Below are positions 1 through 12,722 of a stretch of 64,000 bases of DNA, piece after piece. The DNA is from Enoplolaimus lenunculus (lineage: Eukaryota > Nematoda > Enoplea > Enoplida > Thoracostomopsidae), in assembly GCA_030248215.1 (NCBI GenBank), contig JASANG010002421.1, positions 1 through 64,000 of the forward strand, in the 5' to 3' direction. The position numbers were made by a program, and so were the translations under genes. The notes under the pieces were generated by a model. That model ran no database searches, was not told where the DNA came from, and saw nothing but the letters and a program-made list of their open reading frames with translations. Every line of letters starts with the position of its first letter. Within the stretch, counting starts at the first letter, position 1.

Positions 1-1617
1 AGCGTAAAACATAGTCAGCTGTAATTCCATAAATTTCGAGTTATCGAGTTGGGGTGTGTAATGGTTAGCACTCCGACAAAATTTGCGAAACTTGCTCGTT
101 TATTCAGTTAAAAGAACTAAATCTCGGTGGGACCTCCAAATGTAACAACGGTACAGTATAGAGGGTCGGCACTCCAAGGAACGCCTTCCAATACTGCCGG
201 TTACCTAAGCACACAACTAATCAACCCTTAATTAATAACCCAAAATTCACAAGTAGCTGACACGCTTATCCAAAAATTCTCAACTTGAACACGCAACCCA
301 CAGTAAGGTTATAACTACTTTAGAAATTAACACGTTACCCGAAGGCAAATTAGAATACTCGGATGTCGGTCAGGACTATCACACCAGAGCTCACAGTATA
401 TTCACTAGGCCGCGATGCGGCTCAACTATTATATTCGCAGAAAATCGGTCTCAGACCTTTAGGTCCGTAAAACTCAGGCTCAACAGCCACAATAAAACAC
501 AAGTTACGTCCGCTATACCGTGAAAATCGTAAAAATTAAGCCGGCAGCACTTTGCTGCAAAACTATCGACTGAGTCCCAAACAGCGAGCTCTAAACTAAC
601 TCCAGCACTCCAGCAGCACTTGGCTGCAAAACCAGAACTGACACACTTTGAGCTTGAAACCACCACTTTTATACTCATAATTTGAAAGTTGCCTAAATTC
701 AAAGAATTCGAATAAATTGTTAAAAATATTACAGGAATTCAGAAAAGACAACGTTTCAGGATTTCTAAACTTTAATTTTACTTCAAATTGGCAGAAAAAC
801 TTGTTTTGTCTTAAAATCTAAGTTTTTATAACCTTTTCTGAACTTAAAATTTTAGAGAAATTCGCAGAAATTTTGATGTTTAGACTCAAATTTAAATTTT
901 CAAAACAAAATTTAAACTAAAAGTCCCAAAGTTTCAACAAAAAGTGATGTGTTGTTTTAAAACTCGAAATTAAAACAAATTAAGTTCCAAGAATTGTTCC
1001 TCTAATATTCTTCCGAAGGGGGTAAACTTTAAGTTCAATTTTCACAGAAATAGAAAATGGAGCATCCAAAGTAAACCAATAGTTTTAAATTTCCGTTATT
1101 CGAATTCTTTTCTCTTTACCCTGTCATCTGCAACTTCATCTCGCACGACCGTATTAAACTATACATTGGGCTCAAAGCAGTTCATTAAAATCAATGCAAA
1201 CTAAAAGGACTACCGTCATTGCATATGTATTCTATGCTATACATATTCTACATGTGCAAACACGTGCTCACTGTATCAACCTACGCCGAGATATAAAACA
1301 ATGTATTAGCCGCATTGTGGCAAATATTTTCGTGCATTGCACACAAAAAAACAAAACAGACCAGAACCAATACCCAACAACAACAACAACAACAACAACA
1401 ACAGTGATACATGTTTCAAAAATAAACCACAAAAATAAGTAAAAGGGGGTAGATACACTATGCATGATTATCCCCTTCATAACATTGTGGCACTTACAAA
1501 ACTCGAAAGCAAAAAATGAACGTCGTTGTATATGGCGATGTAGAAAATCAAACTGTGTCTTAACAGATTGGGGTCTGTTTCAACTGAAATCTATCTATAT
1601 ATATCTACTTGATTCAG
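1..1617. other. Left flank, intronic or intergenic, no exon recognised
   Basis: No coding exon of the transporter that ends at 4098 was recognised here, although this stretch should be its intron if the gene starts left of the window. A 21-base word of the form AGCAGCACTT(T/G)GCTGCAAAAC occurs twice (about 545-566 and 611-632). A (CAA) microsatellite of eight to nine units lies at 1377-1402. The rest is AT-rich and unremarkable. Confidence 0.5.
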
Positions 1618-4098
1618 GCCACAATGCTGTTCACTTGGATCGATTATAAGCCGTTAACGTACGAAGGCCGACCATATCCTCATTGGGCAAATTTAGTCGG
1701 ATGGGCAGTGTCGTTTATTGCTGTTCTTGCGATTCCGATTACAGCAGTTATTACGTTCACAACAGCGAATGGGTCGTGTGTGCAGGTAAAATAATGACTG
1801 AAGTATTGAAGTCGGAAAAATGGGAGTGTGAGTGTTGTTGTCAGTTAGGGGTAGGTATTGTACTTTGCGAACCACTGAGTCAGACTTCAAAAACGTAGAA
1901 ACTGCTGCTTATGTACGATGTTATTTGTACACTGGGATGCTTATTGGAATATGCAAGCAGGGCTGCCAGCCAGTAATGCTTCCTACCGCCCCAATAGGCG
2001 TCGCGTTTGAGCAAAGGTACAAAACGATAACGATTTAATTTTTTGTCATCTTTGGAGCTACGCAAAATTAAAAATTTGCTAAGTAAGTGCCCTAACATTG
2101 AGTCTGGTTTCTCTCTCGCGCGAATTCTCCTTTCTCTATTGTTTCTCTCAGAGATTTGTATAAGTTTTCGAATAACTCGCTGGTACATACATGTCAGACC
2201 TTCTAGGTGGCAACGCTCACTCGCAAAAGCCTTTACCTGATGGCATATCCTGCTAACTGAATTGTCTGTTTCGGAAGGATGACGTCGGAGGGGAAGGGGG
2301 TGCTCGGACAACCTCTGATCCTTTCACAGTGAAATCCTAGAACCGATACTGGGCGTCACAGTGCAGGCGCAACGACTGGGAGGGAGGGCAGGGGTGTCTG
2401 ACAGGGCTCAATTGGAATTCCGATTCCGATTAGAATTCCGTTTCAAAACGAGTTCCGGTTTTGATGCCAATTGCACAACAAGTCGGAATCGGAATTTCCA
2501 CATAACTTTAGGCCTACTTGTTGTTATATGTTGTATAAAAATTCTGCATAATTTATGTAACAAAATGGTTTTGATGAGGTAACTTATCAATAATTAGTGT
2601 AGTTTAATTTTACAGATCCAAAAAATGATTACCAATTGGACGTTTTGGAGAATTGTTGCCAGCCAACAGATACCCTAAATCAATGTTATACTTGTAAATA
2701 CAAATTATCCGTATAGTCACAAAATTTGTAGCTTTGATTTCAGTATAATCAAGTTCCCCTTTGCACCCTGGTGTTTGACCGTCACAGTTAGGTTACGGAG
2801 GGTCTATCAACTACGATGACTTCACTTTTGAGCTACGCACATGTTTCTGTTGCAAGTTACTCTGATACGGGAAGTACACACATAACAATCAGATATCAGA
2901 GAGACGGATCAATATCACATAATAATAATAATAATTGCACTGCCGCAGAAATCTTATTGCGTACTAATAGTGATACGCTTAATAGCGCACGATTTTGCAC
3001 TAAAAACTTTATAATATTAGAAATTTCATAAATACACATTTACCTGCGAGTATACTATATTGATTCATCACAATTTCCAGCTGTTGCTTGCTCGACATTT
3101 CCTACTTACACCAACTTTTATTTTACGCGAATAGCATTATTAAAAATTGTGTGATATGCTAAATCACTTGTTGATAAATTAAAATGTAGCATACTCTGAA
3201 ACAAAGCAACTACCTAAATTTACGTCGGTCAAACACATATCAATGTTATGAAACAGCATAAAATTTTCCTGTAAAAATAGCACGTAAACAATTAATGAAT
3301 AATTTACCGCAACTGGCACTCCTGGATGGCATCGATACCGGAATCTCAGTTTCTAAACGCGAGACTTTTCAAAAACTGAGATTGAGACTGAGACTACGCG
3401 AGTCTCAGGAATTTTCGAGACTTGAGACTGAGACTCCCATTCCTGCCGGTGGCTACTCCTATTGCCTGCCCCACTGTTGTAATTTCGCTGCTTTGAGACA
3501 TCGTATGTCCGGTCCTGTTGCTAGAGACAAAATCTATTTTAACGGGTTGCCTTCTAAAGTTTATGTGTCTTATTTCATGAATTTTAGGACCAAATCCATG
3601 TTTATGTTATGAAAAATTCCCAGTCTCCCTGTTCATGCTTGGGTTATGGCTTTGTGAAATTCCGGGTCCGGATATTCTTGTAAATGTTCCAACTCTACTT
3701 CATCCGCGAAATCCAGATCCTGTCGGATTGTATAGGTCAAAAAGTCTACATATCTCTCGAAATGAAATCTTAGATTTGCATCTGAGCTCGGTCACAGAAA
3801 TTTATTTATATTTTTCTTACAGCGCGTGAGAAACTTAATTATTCCTTGTCACGAATGGGGACCTGCACTGGCGATTCATCGTGCTGAACAATATCCGCTA
3901 CAGATCCCTGAGGCTCGTGAACCTGTACGCACAGCAGACGGTTTAATGTGCGACAGCGATGACGCGTTGCTTGCTTCTTCAGGTGGATACCGCGACAGCC
4001 CTTTTGCAGGAATTGATCATGGTTTGGTTGGATATGGAACTCAGAATGGTCAAGTGCTGCAAACAGTACCGTCGTTCGACAAAGAGACCGCAATTTGA
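1618..4098 (+). CDS. SLC6-family Na+-coupled transporter, last two coding exons (5' end outside window)
   Basis: Members of this family co-transport neurotransmitters or amino acids with Na+ and Cl- across the plasma membrane through 12 membrane helices. Two exons are visible: 1618-1785 (acceptor TTGATTCAG, donor GTAAAA, phase 0) and 3823-4098 (acceptor TTTCTTACAG, stop TGA). The first encodes the loop after TM11, WIDYKPLTYEGRPYPHWA, followed by TM12 (GWAVSFIAVLAIP). The second encodes the cytoplasmic tail, with the family-like block IPCHEWGPALAIHRAEQYP. The protein ends KETAI, which fits a class I PDZ ligand (T-x-hydrophobic). Exons for TM1-TM11 were not found in bases 1-1617 and must lie upstream. 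The substrate cannot be told from this part. A candidate AATAAA lies about 1 kb after the stop, near 5114. Family assignment is firm, exact subfamily is not. Confidence 0.85.
2402..2770. mobile_element. hAT-like MITE with CCGATT/GGAATC core, in transporter intron
   Basis: Ends are CAGGGCTCAA and TTGCACCCTG, an 8 of 10 inverted match. The flanks GTGTCTGA (left) and GTGTTTGA (right) form a 7 of 8 target duplication. Near the left end GGAATTCCGATTCCGATT shows a six-base periodicity, and GTCGGAATCGGAATT follows at about 2481. No transposase reading frame. The 8-bp duplication points to hAT; that is inference from known family habits. Confidence 0.65.
3330..3450. repeat. GAGACT-periodic inverted repeat in transporter intron
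   Basis: The stretch alternates GAGACT and its relatives (GAGATTGAGACTGAGACT, then CGAGACTTGAGACTGAG) between GGAATCTCAG-type and CCCATTCCTG-type ends. It resembles the six-base cores of the other MITEs in this window. Clean ends and a target duplication were not found. Confidence 0.45.
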
Positions 4099-5768
4099 AA
4101 TTGGTGTGTGTCTAGAAGGGGGTAGGACACGGCGTTAAAAATCCACATCCGTTATGGTTACGTAGAGAAATTGCTTTGTTGAACTACCGTTATCGGTTAC
4201 ACATTTCTATGCAAAAAAATCAAAGTTTTAGTCATTTTTGAAGTGCCGGCTTAGATCAATTCAAATTTTCTCGGTACACCAATAGTTGCAATCATATTTG
4301 GCTTTCATGGTATGGTTGTTGTTTTGTTATGCAGCTTATTTTACCAACGACTGCGCCAAAATGCGAATTTTGCTTTTCGAAAATGTTGTGTCACTGCTAT
4401 TTTGTGCCAACCGTTTTTGTATTGTGAAACGATTTTTATCAGTAGAATGATTTATCAGTAATTAAGCGTACAAACAGAGTTTGGAAAGTTATTCGATCTC
4501 GTTCTGGTCTTCATCGATAGCTTATGTTTGATATTATCAGGGTAAGTTCAAACTTTTAAAATTACTACAAATTGATACTTCGATATTTATTTAGTTGGGA
4601 CTAATTTCTCGCATTCTTCAGTGTTGTAGGCTATTTGTGCCAGTATCATTTGAATCTCGGATTCAGCTACTTTTTGCATTTTATTTTTTTCAAAGCTGTA
4701 TCGTTTGTTTTATACTATGGATTCATTTGTTTACTCGAATGATGACCTACCTTATGACAGTTTTTATGGCAAGGGTAAATTTTATATTGTGAACGCCGCA
4801 TTATGCAGTTTGAGCTTATGAAGTTCAAATAGCAAACCAAATTGTGTAGTTGAATTTAAATTTTTTTAATATTTGTTTAGCAAAAAAGCATAATGTAGTT
4901 TTCAGAAGTTGATAGTATTTTACTTGTTTAAGGCATAATCTAGCGTTTCTATTGCTGGTTTAAGATTTTTGATACGTAGTGTTAAAAGCGAATATTTTAA
5001 ACATTACGTAATTATGAAATGATATATGGCGCAGCAAAAGCATGCTTAGCAGAGTTGTAGTCTTTAACATTAAGAACTGTACTTAATCTATTTGTCGCAA
5101 ATCTGGCGTATAAATAAACGTTTTTGTAGCATTGACGTATGCTTTAATTTTATGAATATTTTTTATTTTATTGTTTGTTTTTAATTATGTTTTATATTTA
5201 TACTGCTTCATGTCTTATTAATTTTATTGAAGGGCTTCAAAATATTACCGTCCAAGCATAGTATCTATTTTAGGATTGGTTGCGTTCGAATTGCCATTGT
5301 GTCCGGGGCACTTCTGTATAATAAGATTTTAATAGTGGGTTGGCTTGCGAAATGATAGGTATATACCTAGCAATTAAGTAGTATTGCATGACAGGAGTAA
5401 GTTTATTACGCGTATAAAATTTTGTTGCGTCTGAGGATTATTGTAGTAAAGATAGCTAGCTATTGTGGTAACATAGTTTGCAAAAAAGAATTCCATACAG
5501 ACCTGTCAACGAAAATTTTAGGGAGAATTAAGTGGGCTGCGACCCAACGACATGCTTAAATCTGTCATTGTGGCGTGTTACTCTCATGTGCATATTGTAT
5601 TTTAAGCTTCATTTTATTGCCGTATATCGCATAACATAGTGCAGTGTTATATTATATGTATCTAGTCTTATATGCCTAGTGTTCATGTTGCAGATTAGAA
5701 ACGATCTTATAAACCGCATGCGTTTATTATAACGGAAAAATATATGTTGTAATCTAAGTATTCAGTAA

Positions 5769-6190
5769 CTGTAGCGACCCGAATAAAAAAGGGGAATAAG
5801 AGGGGTGCTCCAGTTTTGAGTCCCAATCAGTGGGTCGGTATCCCTAACAGGAGTTCGTAAACGGATAGAGTCTCTAAACCTTAATTCATACATGTCAATT
5901 ATCCCTAATTGTAGTGCATAAATGACTCCAAGACCAAATAAAGTTGATTTCGCTACTTTAAAGCTTACTTAATTTTTGAAAGTAAACCTTTCATTATCGC
6001 TCAAGCTATTGACACAAGACAAACGTTTAATTCAACGTATTGTTGCAATACCGGATATATATCAGTAACGAAGGGTGGCGGAGGGCATGTTATAAATAAA
6101 TAACAGTCAGAAACCAAATTACAGTGTGAACCCTCTGAAGAAACGAAATAAATGTCAGTCTTCCTCCTAGTTGGAGATTGCGGGTCCGTT
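5769..6190 (-). mobile_element. MITE, family with TGTAGCGACCCGAATAAGAG ends (copy 1)
   Basis: Starts CTGTAGCGACCCGAATAA and continues with TCCCAATCAGTGGG, GTATCCCTAAC and ATTATCCCTAATTGTAG, all shared in order with the copies at 45620, 55717 and 58762. The distal end has decayed after about 6170, so the right end is approximate. No coding capacity. Confidence 0.7.
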
Positions 6191-6754
6191 TTGAGTTCCA
6201 AAAATGCGATTAATTCTATATCCCTTTTAGAAATAGACGCTTGTGTGTGATTGAGTATATACTCCTATTGCAACATGGGACTGGTAATTTATATATTGCA
6301 TTTGAAAGATTTATCTTTATTATAAAGTAAAAGATCGATTTATTTTGATTTTGGAGCTGCAAAATCGTTTGCCAATATCAGAAACTTATGCTTAGGAATG
6401 CTCATTCTAATATGCTTAGGCTTAGGAATATGCTTATGAATACTGGTCCGCCCCTGTTTTTTACATTTCCAAATTATCTATAACTGGTTTGAAAATGAAC
6501 TTTCACTAAAACTGTGTGCTTGTTGCAATTTCCGGATGAAAAACCACACTTGCAATTCCACTAACAGTGGAATAAGAAACATGAGCCCAATAAAGACTTG
6601 GAATTTAAACGTATTTTGTATGCATGGACTAAACGTGGATTCAAATGAACTAAACTGCCATCAAATTCAGGACGACTGTCACGATAGGAAAGCCTGAATT
6701 TTCACTTTGCTTTAGGATTAGAGTACATTTGATAGAATCGGAGACAAAGGTTAC

Positions 6755-6836
6755 ATCCAGTTTCGGATATCCAAATAAATATCCGGCAAGAAGTGCCGAG
6801 TATCCGGATATGAAAAATATCCGGTGCCCATCACTA
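6755..6836. repeat. ATCCGGATAT-rich MITE fragment
   Basis: GGATATCC and ATCCGG words recur every 10 to 25 bases and the block ends GTGCCCATCACTA, which resembles a hAT-like terminus. Only one end is convincing, so this is probably a decayed copy. Confidence 0.4.
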
Positions 6837-7441
6837 ATCGTGATTCTGGGCGGGCGCAACCTTTTTTGGTCGGGATTTTGGGACAATTTAGAAGATTACC
6901 ACGTCTTGTGGCAAACTTGTACTACATACTTCTGTGCAGGCATATGCTTATACTACTGTTGTTGCCCTGTTCTATACCATGGCCCAAACTATTAAGTTTG
7001 ACATATCATCGTTATATACGTAGCTAGTGTAAGTAGATTTGTAGCTTTGTTATAACTAAAAAATTGCAAAAACGTATTCGATGTGAGCGTATACATTATT
7101 AAGCCATTCATTCGTCTAAACGAGCACAACTTGTTGATAGCCAGATTGGTTAGAAAAATTGTCCGCTTACCGCTATGTGTTCTGATTAATGCTTTTATTA
7201 CCGAAAAGTATAGCTTTAGGTTATATCAAACTTAATTAGAAGCAGAATTACAATTTACCGCAGTGATTTTGTTTAAGAAAACTTTGATGTTCAAAGGATT
7301 AGTACTTGATATTACTAAATTAGCGCGTATATGGTACGTATTTGCGTAAACAGACTTACTTAATTTAGCATAACAACGTATATGTTGCATAAGATGATCT
7401 GTACTTTGATTAGTTAGTAACTATCGATAGTAAAGAACATC

Positions 7442-10400
7442 ATGAGTGAAAGTGCTTCAAAACGACAGCATTCATCTGATGGTCAGGATGAACCGGTTTG
7501 TATTAAGATTGCAAAGCAAAGTACGTGATTGATGTTAGTTCTAGTATGAAAAAACTTCAATTCTTAGACAGCGTTTAGTTTGTGTGTTGAAATTTTTACT
7601 ATTTTTCTTAATTTTGGGTATTCCTGTCACGTTGCTAAGAAAAGTCATTCAAAGACCCAGTTCAGGTGTGTTAACAGAAATTATCATTTCAAACTTTCCG
7701 AAAGTTACTGTAGAAGTCATGTAACCGTGGCTGTTTTTTTATGTTAACGAAAATTATATTTGCATGCTTTTAGATGCTTTGGTTTGCAAAGGCTATTATT
7801 CGTACCGTAAAGGGGAGCGCGAAGAAATGCAAGATTCGCATATACTAATCAATGATTTTAAGCAATGTATGTCATCTGTGTTGCCGGCTGGAATGTAAGT
7901 CTTTGTTGTTATCGGTATGTACACTAATATACAGTATTGCGGATGTTGAGCTTCTTGTATAATCGGACTTAGAGGTGTTTAGCGCTCATGCTGTTTAGAA
8001 AATATCTTTTTTAGCATTCTGAAGCAAATTCTAAATTTTTAATAAGCAGTGCTTCCTGCTTACCTACGTGATATTTACTTATTTTAGATATACTACTTCA
8101 CCAATTTCTTAATATTTAGTATTTATTTATTTGCATAGTTAATTTTGATTTTATCTCGTAATAAAATGGTTATTAATAAGCGGAGTGGAATTGGAATAAT
8201 GTGTTGCATTGTTTCTTTGTAGAAGCAGTATTTCATACTACGCAATATTCGACGGGCATGGTGGCAACAGAGCTGCGTTATATGCATCAAAGAACTTGCA
8301 CAAAAACATTGCTGGGCGATTTCCGAAAGGTTGTGTTATGTTTTAGCAGCTAGGGATGTGCCGATTAATCGGCATCGGCATCGGTAATAATCGGCACTTT
8401 CGTGAGTATCGGCATCGGGATCAGCACTGCAAAAAACTGCCGATTGTTTGCAGATACTTTTTGCACATAACCGTCAGTTAGATTGCTATCAATTTCATTT
8501 CTGGGCGAATATCAGTGTGTCAGGCCAGGAAAACTGTTATCTCTTTTGCGTTTGCGTTTGAAAAATTAACTGAAACGAACCGTTCTTGTGAAATTGTAAT
8601 CGTTTATGATTGTTAGGGTTTAAATCTTCGTATAATGATGCAATGTAGTATCCTATCTGTTAAATAGACATGGTGTACTAAAGTTGGAATCAGCATCGGC
8701 AAAATTTCAAAATAAGAATCGGCAAAGGCACATCCCTAGTTTTAGCTTTACACAACAAAAGTAGGGCAATTGTCTAGTAAAAGCCTCATGTATTGTTTCA
8801 AATGTATTTCGTAATATTTTTTATTTCTACAATCGTGTAATGTCATGTTACAGTACAGACCTTTACGGTAACTGTAACAACCAAACGTTGACACACCACT
8901 TCGGATATATTTTTAAGGTGATTTACAAACAGTTGAAAAAGAGCTAAAACGATGCTTTATTGAAGCATTTAAACGAACGGATGACGGTTTTCTGAGTGAG
9001 GCGACAAAAGTGTATGTGACCTGATATGCAAAGAGCGTGATGCTTTTTGTGATGAAAAGGTGTGTTTGAGATGCAAGTGCAATGTTGTTAATGCGATCCC
9101 CATTGCGATTTTGAACTCACAGTTTGGTCGCAGTTCATTGTTGTTTGTTTGGTAACTCGTGTTTGAATGACAGCCGGTAACTTTGGAAAAAACCAATTTT
9201 CATATTTTTAAAAACTTGTGAGTCCCTTCAATTAATAAAAGCACTTTAATTCTCAAACGCTCCTGTCATAAAGTATGTTTTATTTTTTATTATTGTTGGT
9301 TTATTTTACTGCGATTAACATGAAAAATATGTGACCGAGCTTGTGACGTTTATTTTTATAAGTGTATATCTGACACATAACGCATAATATGGTACAGCAA
9401 ATATATATTAGATTCGATCAGTTTGCAGGAAAATTTTTTATATAAATAAAATACTGATGACCTGGTTTAAATTTTAGTTTATATGTATAATAGCGTAGTT
9501 TCGTTGGATTTATTCCAGAAAGCCTGTTTGGAAAGATGGTTCAACCGCGTCTGCTATACTAGCTATTAATAATGTGGTATATATAGCAAACTTAGGTGAT
9601 AGCAAGGTAATTGTTATCTTAGGTACGTTTTGTGCCTCTTTACTTTATTACATCGTTCACAATAAACAGATTCATTTTGCCACCGAAAACAGCATAACGC
9701 AGGGTTAACACACGTCAAATTTCAGAATTGTTACGCGTTAACCCTACTAGAGCGCAAAAATTCGTTTACCCTACCCTAGCGCGTGTTACAAAATGCCCTG
9801 TGGCACGTATTAAGGTAGGGATGTGACACGTGTTAGGGTACGGTTAACGCAATTTTTGTGTTAGGGTAGGATTAACGCATGCCATTTTAAAAATTGACAC
9901 TAGTAACCCTTCCTTATGGTGTTTTCGGTGGCAAAATGAAATTTTTTATTGTCAACGTTGCATATAAGTCTTGAGTGGTGATATGTACTAAAACATATAT
10001 ATGCCCGTAATCGGTGTTAATTCATTTGCAATGGATGTATGAAATAGATTAATTGGATGGAAGACTTGTTTGTTCTGGATAATTAGTTATCTATTGATCT
10101 TTTAAAAGTTTTTGGTTAAACAGGTATATATTATCGAATCATTGGTTTTAACCGACTAGATAAATATTGAGATTGGTAGTTCTACCATGATTCGCAAATG
10201 CATACATAAGTCTAATTGCAAAGAACCTTAGTCTTGCTTGATGCTTTTCATAGCTTTACTGTTAGTAAAGTTCACAGGCAATTTTATGCCGCCATAAGCC
10301 GGACGTTGGTAAGGATGTTGGAATCACCCTGACTCGTGATCATAATCCAACGATATTCGAAGAAAGAATCCGTATTGAGAAAGCGGGAGGTCATGTTAAG

Positions 10401-12207
10401 TAAGAAAAATTTATTGTTACATTTAGAAGTACTTTTTCTTACCATAGTTAAGTTATGAAATAAACACAGATTGAACATTCGTTCAGCTAGTTTTGCAGTT
10501 ATTGGCTTAGTGCAGGTGTGTATTTGTCTACCACTACATCGGGGCCAATTATGCAACTAGATTTATCTTGGTAAATAATTAGATATGCGTAAATATGCGA
10601 CAATTTCAAATTGCCGCAAAGTTATCGTAAGTTTTACCTTTGTGCGCGATTGCATTTGGTAAGGTTTGATTTAGTTATATTTGGTTTTGTGACTGGAGAG
10701 TTTGCAGTATACCTTCATACCAAAAGAGTGTAAAGCAGTATGTCACAAAAACTGCAGCGGACCTCAGGTGCTCTATAATATAATGTTGATTAAGTTAGAA
10801 TCTCTACAGCGATGTAATTTTGTCATTCAAGAGATGGACGAGTGTTGGGACAGCTTGAAGTATCTCGCGCCTTTGGTGATGGCCCATACAAGAATCATGG
10901 TATTTCAGCGGTTCCCGACATCAAACGATGTACACTATCTGAGCAAGACAAGTAAGTATAAAATGTACTATTTTATTATTTATGGTTTTCCTACGAATCC
11001 TGAATACGTCGCGGAATGCACTACCGAGCTATTCTGCTGGAGTAAATTTGATGCTACAAGAGTTTAGTGTCTTTCTGGTTTGGCTGTGTCTTTGAAAAAT
11101 TGATAAAGCAAACTATTCTTCATTGCCTTACAATGAATATATTTATTAACTTTAATAGGTTGCAAAATGTAGCTGCAGCCATGTTTGATATTGATGCACC
11201 CAGACTTTAGTATGATGTACTGCGTTTTGGTGCAGTGGCGAGTATGTAATGTCAACAATGCTGTTGGTGTTGTAAATGTTAATTCTGTGATTGTTGTGTA
11301 ATTTATTGTATTATTGTTTGTTTTAGGTACATAATAATAGCGTGCGATGGTTTGTGGAAGGCGTTTTCCGTTCCAGAAGTGATAGCGTTTGTTGCCGACA
11401 TACTTGCGGTAAGTAGATTGTTTGTGTCTTTTGAGATTGTTTGGACTACGTTTATATTGAGCCAATTTGGATGTTATACCTTTAAGTTCAATCGTGCTCA
11501 CTTATATAAAACCGTATTCACTTATATGAAACCGTATTCATTACATATTAGTTCTGTCTTAGGACTGTATTGCCACAGGTAGCTAGCTAGCATAGCTAAG
11601 CTGTTGATTACTTTGCAGATGAATGTATTTTTAGAGTAACACTTGGTGCGAGCAATGTACGAAATGGCACTGAAATATATCGGAATCGGAACTATAAATT
11701 TTCTCAGCGCATGCATCTTACGTACAGAGTATTTTATAGGTACATAATATGCGCTGAATCAATATGTCTGCTTAGCAGCGCAAGTTATTCATGTTTTATA
11801 TGATAATTTCCATGACATAGATGCGAAATATGAGCTGATAGCTGGCATATACACCGGTTGCTATACAACTTAACAGAACTGTATGCAAATTTCTCGCATA
11901 ATTGCATGAATACACGTTAGAAACGATGAAACATTACGATTTTAATTCTAAATGTATCTGGACTAAATTTTTGCACTGTTTTAATTTTGTGTTTTAGGAC
12001 AAATCGTTATGTGCAACCGAGGAAAAATCTGTCGACACTATTCGATGGGAAACGGTTTGCAGCCGTTTGGCTGCCGAAGCTGTTCGAAAAAAATCTGGTG
12101 ATAATGTGACAGTGGTAGCGATTGCTTTGAATTGGATGCTTGATGTAAAATCAGAAAACGCTGATAGTAAAGCTATTACCACTGACTCAATGTCAGTTGT
12201 GAAATAG
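7442..12207 (+). CDS. ILKAP: PP2C-family Ser/Thr phosphatase, ILKAP-like, complete, nine exons
   Basis: A metal-dependent (Mn/Mg) protein phosphatase; ILKAP in mammals binds integrin-linked kinase and dampens its signalling. Exons by eye: 7442-7520, 7774-7894, 8223-8329, 8918-9009, 9523-9606, 10278-10399, 10832-10951, 11327-11408, 11998-12207, giving 338 aa. Motifs in order: RKGEREEMQD, FDGHGG (metal-binding Asp), WKDGSTASA, NLGDSK, AILCRHKPD, RDHNPTIFEERIRIEKAGG, GRVLGQLEVSRAFGD, ACDGLWKAF, KSGDNVTVVAIALN. All catalytic Asp motifs are present, so it looks functional. AILCR and EERIRIEKAGG favour ILKAP over other PP2Cs. The N-terminus is about 65 residues shorter than in mammals. The ATG at 7442 is the first in frame in the leading exon; an upstream exon cannot be excluded. 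The exon 5 acceptor is least certain: phase requires AAAG|CCT rather than the neighbouring CAG. Introns 3 and 5 each contain a MITE. Confidence 0.92.
8349..8739. mobile_element. hAT-like MITE with ATCGGC core, in phosphatase intron 3
   Basis: Ends are GCTAGGGATGTGCCGAT and ATCGGCAAAGGCACATCCCTAG, near-perfect inverses. Flanks TTTTAGCA and TTTTAGCT form a 7 of 8 target duplication. The terminal part repeats ATCGGCATCGGCATCGG. It lies wholly within the intron between 8329 and 8918. Confidence 0.75.
9671..9940. mobile_element. MITE with TTTTGCCACCGAAAACA ends, in phosphatase intron 5
   Basis: The left end CATTTTGCCACCGAAAAC and right end GTTTTCGGTGGCAAAATG are inverse copies, and the pairing continues inward (GGGTTAAC, GTTACGCG). 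The interior repeats GTTAACGC and GTTAGGGTA words. A single copy in this window. The target duplication was not resolved. Confidence 0.7.
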
Positions 12208-12224
12208 TGTGTCACAGGGTACAA

Positions 12225-12530
12225 TCGGATATCCGACTCCGGCAAAGATCGACCTCCGGCTTCGGTATTCTATATCACCGTTACTTTTTGCACTGTTTAA
12301 CTTGGAATAACTTTATGTTATGCAATAATTATTACCAATGTTACATTATGGATTTCGCCTTTAATTTTGTCCGAAAGGGCAAAAATAGAACGTGAAGTTG
12401 CAAACACTTGTAGAAACAAAATTATAGCATCATGGTAGTGCTGAAGTAGCGTGATTAAATTTAACTTTTTGTGGACATACGCAGTTAAATCTCCAGCTCC
12501 GGTATTTTTAGCATCTGGTTGAAGACTGGG
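12225..12530. mobile_element. Decayed CCGGCT-core MITE
   Basis: Left part carries ATCGGATATCCGACTCCGG and CCTCCGGCTTCGG; the right part carries CTCCAGCTCCGGTATTTTTA then CATCTGGTTGAAGACTGGG. This order matches the right end of the copy at 13439-13737. Ends are eroded. Confidence 0.45.
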
Positions 12531-12597
12531 TGTGTGAATGTTTTGATGGTTAAATAATATGTATGTGTTGTGTTGAATATCAATATATTAAGATAAA

Positions 12598-12722
12598 TGT
12601 ATACGTATATTTATACTAAGCCTGAAACTAAGTGTAAGCCAAGCAAAAAATAGTCTAAAGCTTAAGCTTACTCTTTTCTAGTCCCACAGAAAAACGTTCC
12701 GCCGATGCTGTTTAAATGTGCC
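12598..12722. mobile_element. Fragment of GGCCAATGTAAAGAACAG-type TTAGGC MITE
   Basis: Contains AAAAATAGTCTAAAGCTTAAG followed by CTCTTTTCTAGTCCCACAG and AACGTTCCGCC, the conserved asymmetric subterminal block next to the GCCTAA array. The distal terminus is missing or changed. Confidence 0.5.

Larger units (their letters stand above)
4099..7441. other. Intergenic region between transporter and phosphatase
   Basis: It probably starts with the transporter 3' UTR; a polyadenylation-like AATAAA occurs near 5114. It contains one MITE (5769-6190) and a fragment rich in ATCCGGATAT with a terminal GTGCCCATCACTA near 6760-6835. No other exon was recognised on either strand. Confidence 0.5.

Noticed and set aside
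9010-9522. Use of the CAG at 9518 as exon 5 acceptor of the phosphatase
   Set aside because: It would put the conserved PVWKDGSTA block out of phase with exon 4; the AG at 9522 keeps the frame.
9673-9940. CRISPR-like repeated array
   Set aside because: The repeated words are irregular, lie within inverted termini, and the genome is animal.
10284-10556. Minus-strand 90-aa frame
   Set aside because: It overlaps phosphatase exon 6 on the other strand and has no recognisable feature.
11994-12245. Minus-strand frame opposite the last phosphatase exon
   Set aside because: Shadow frame; the plus strand encodes the conserved GDNVTVV motif and stop.
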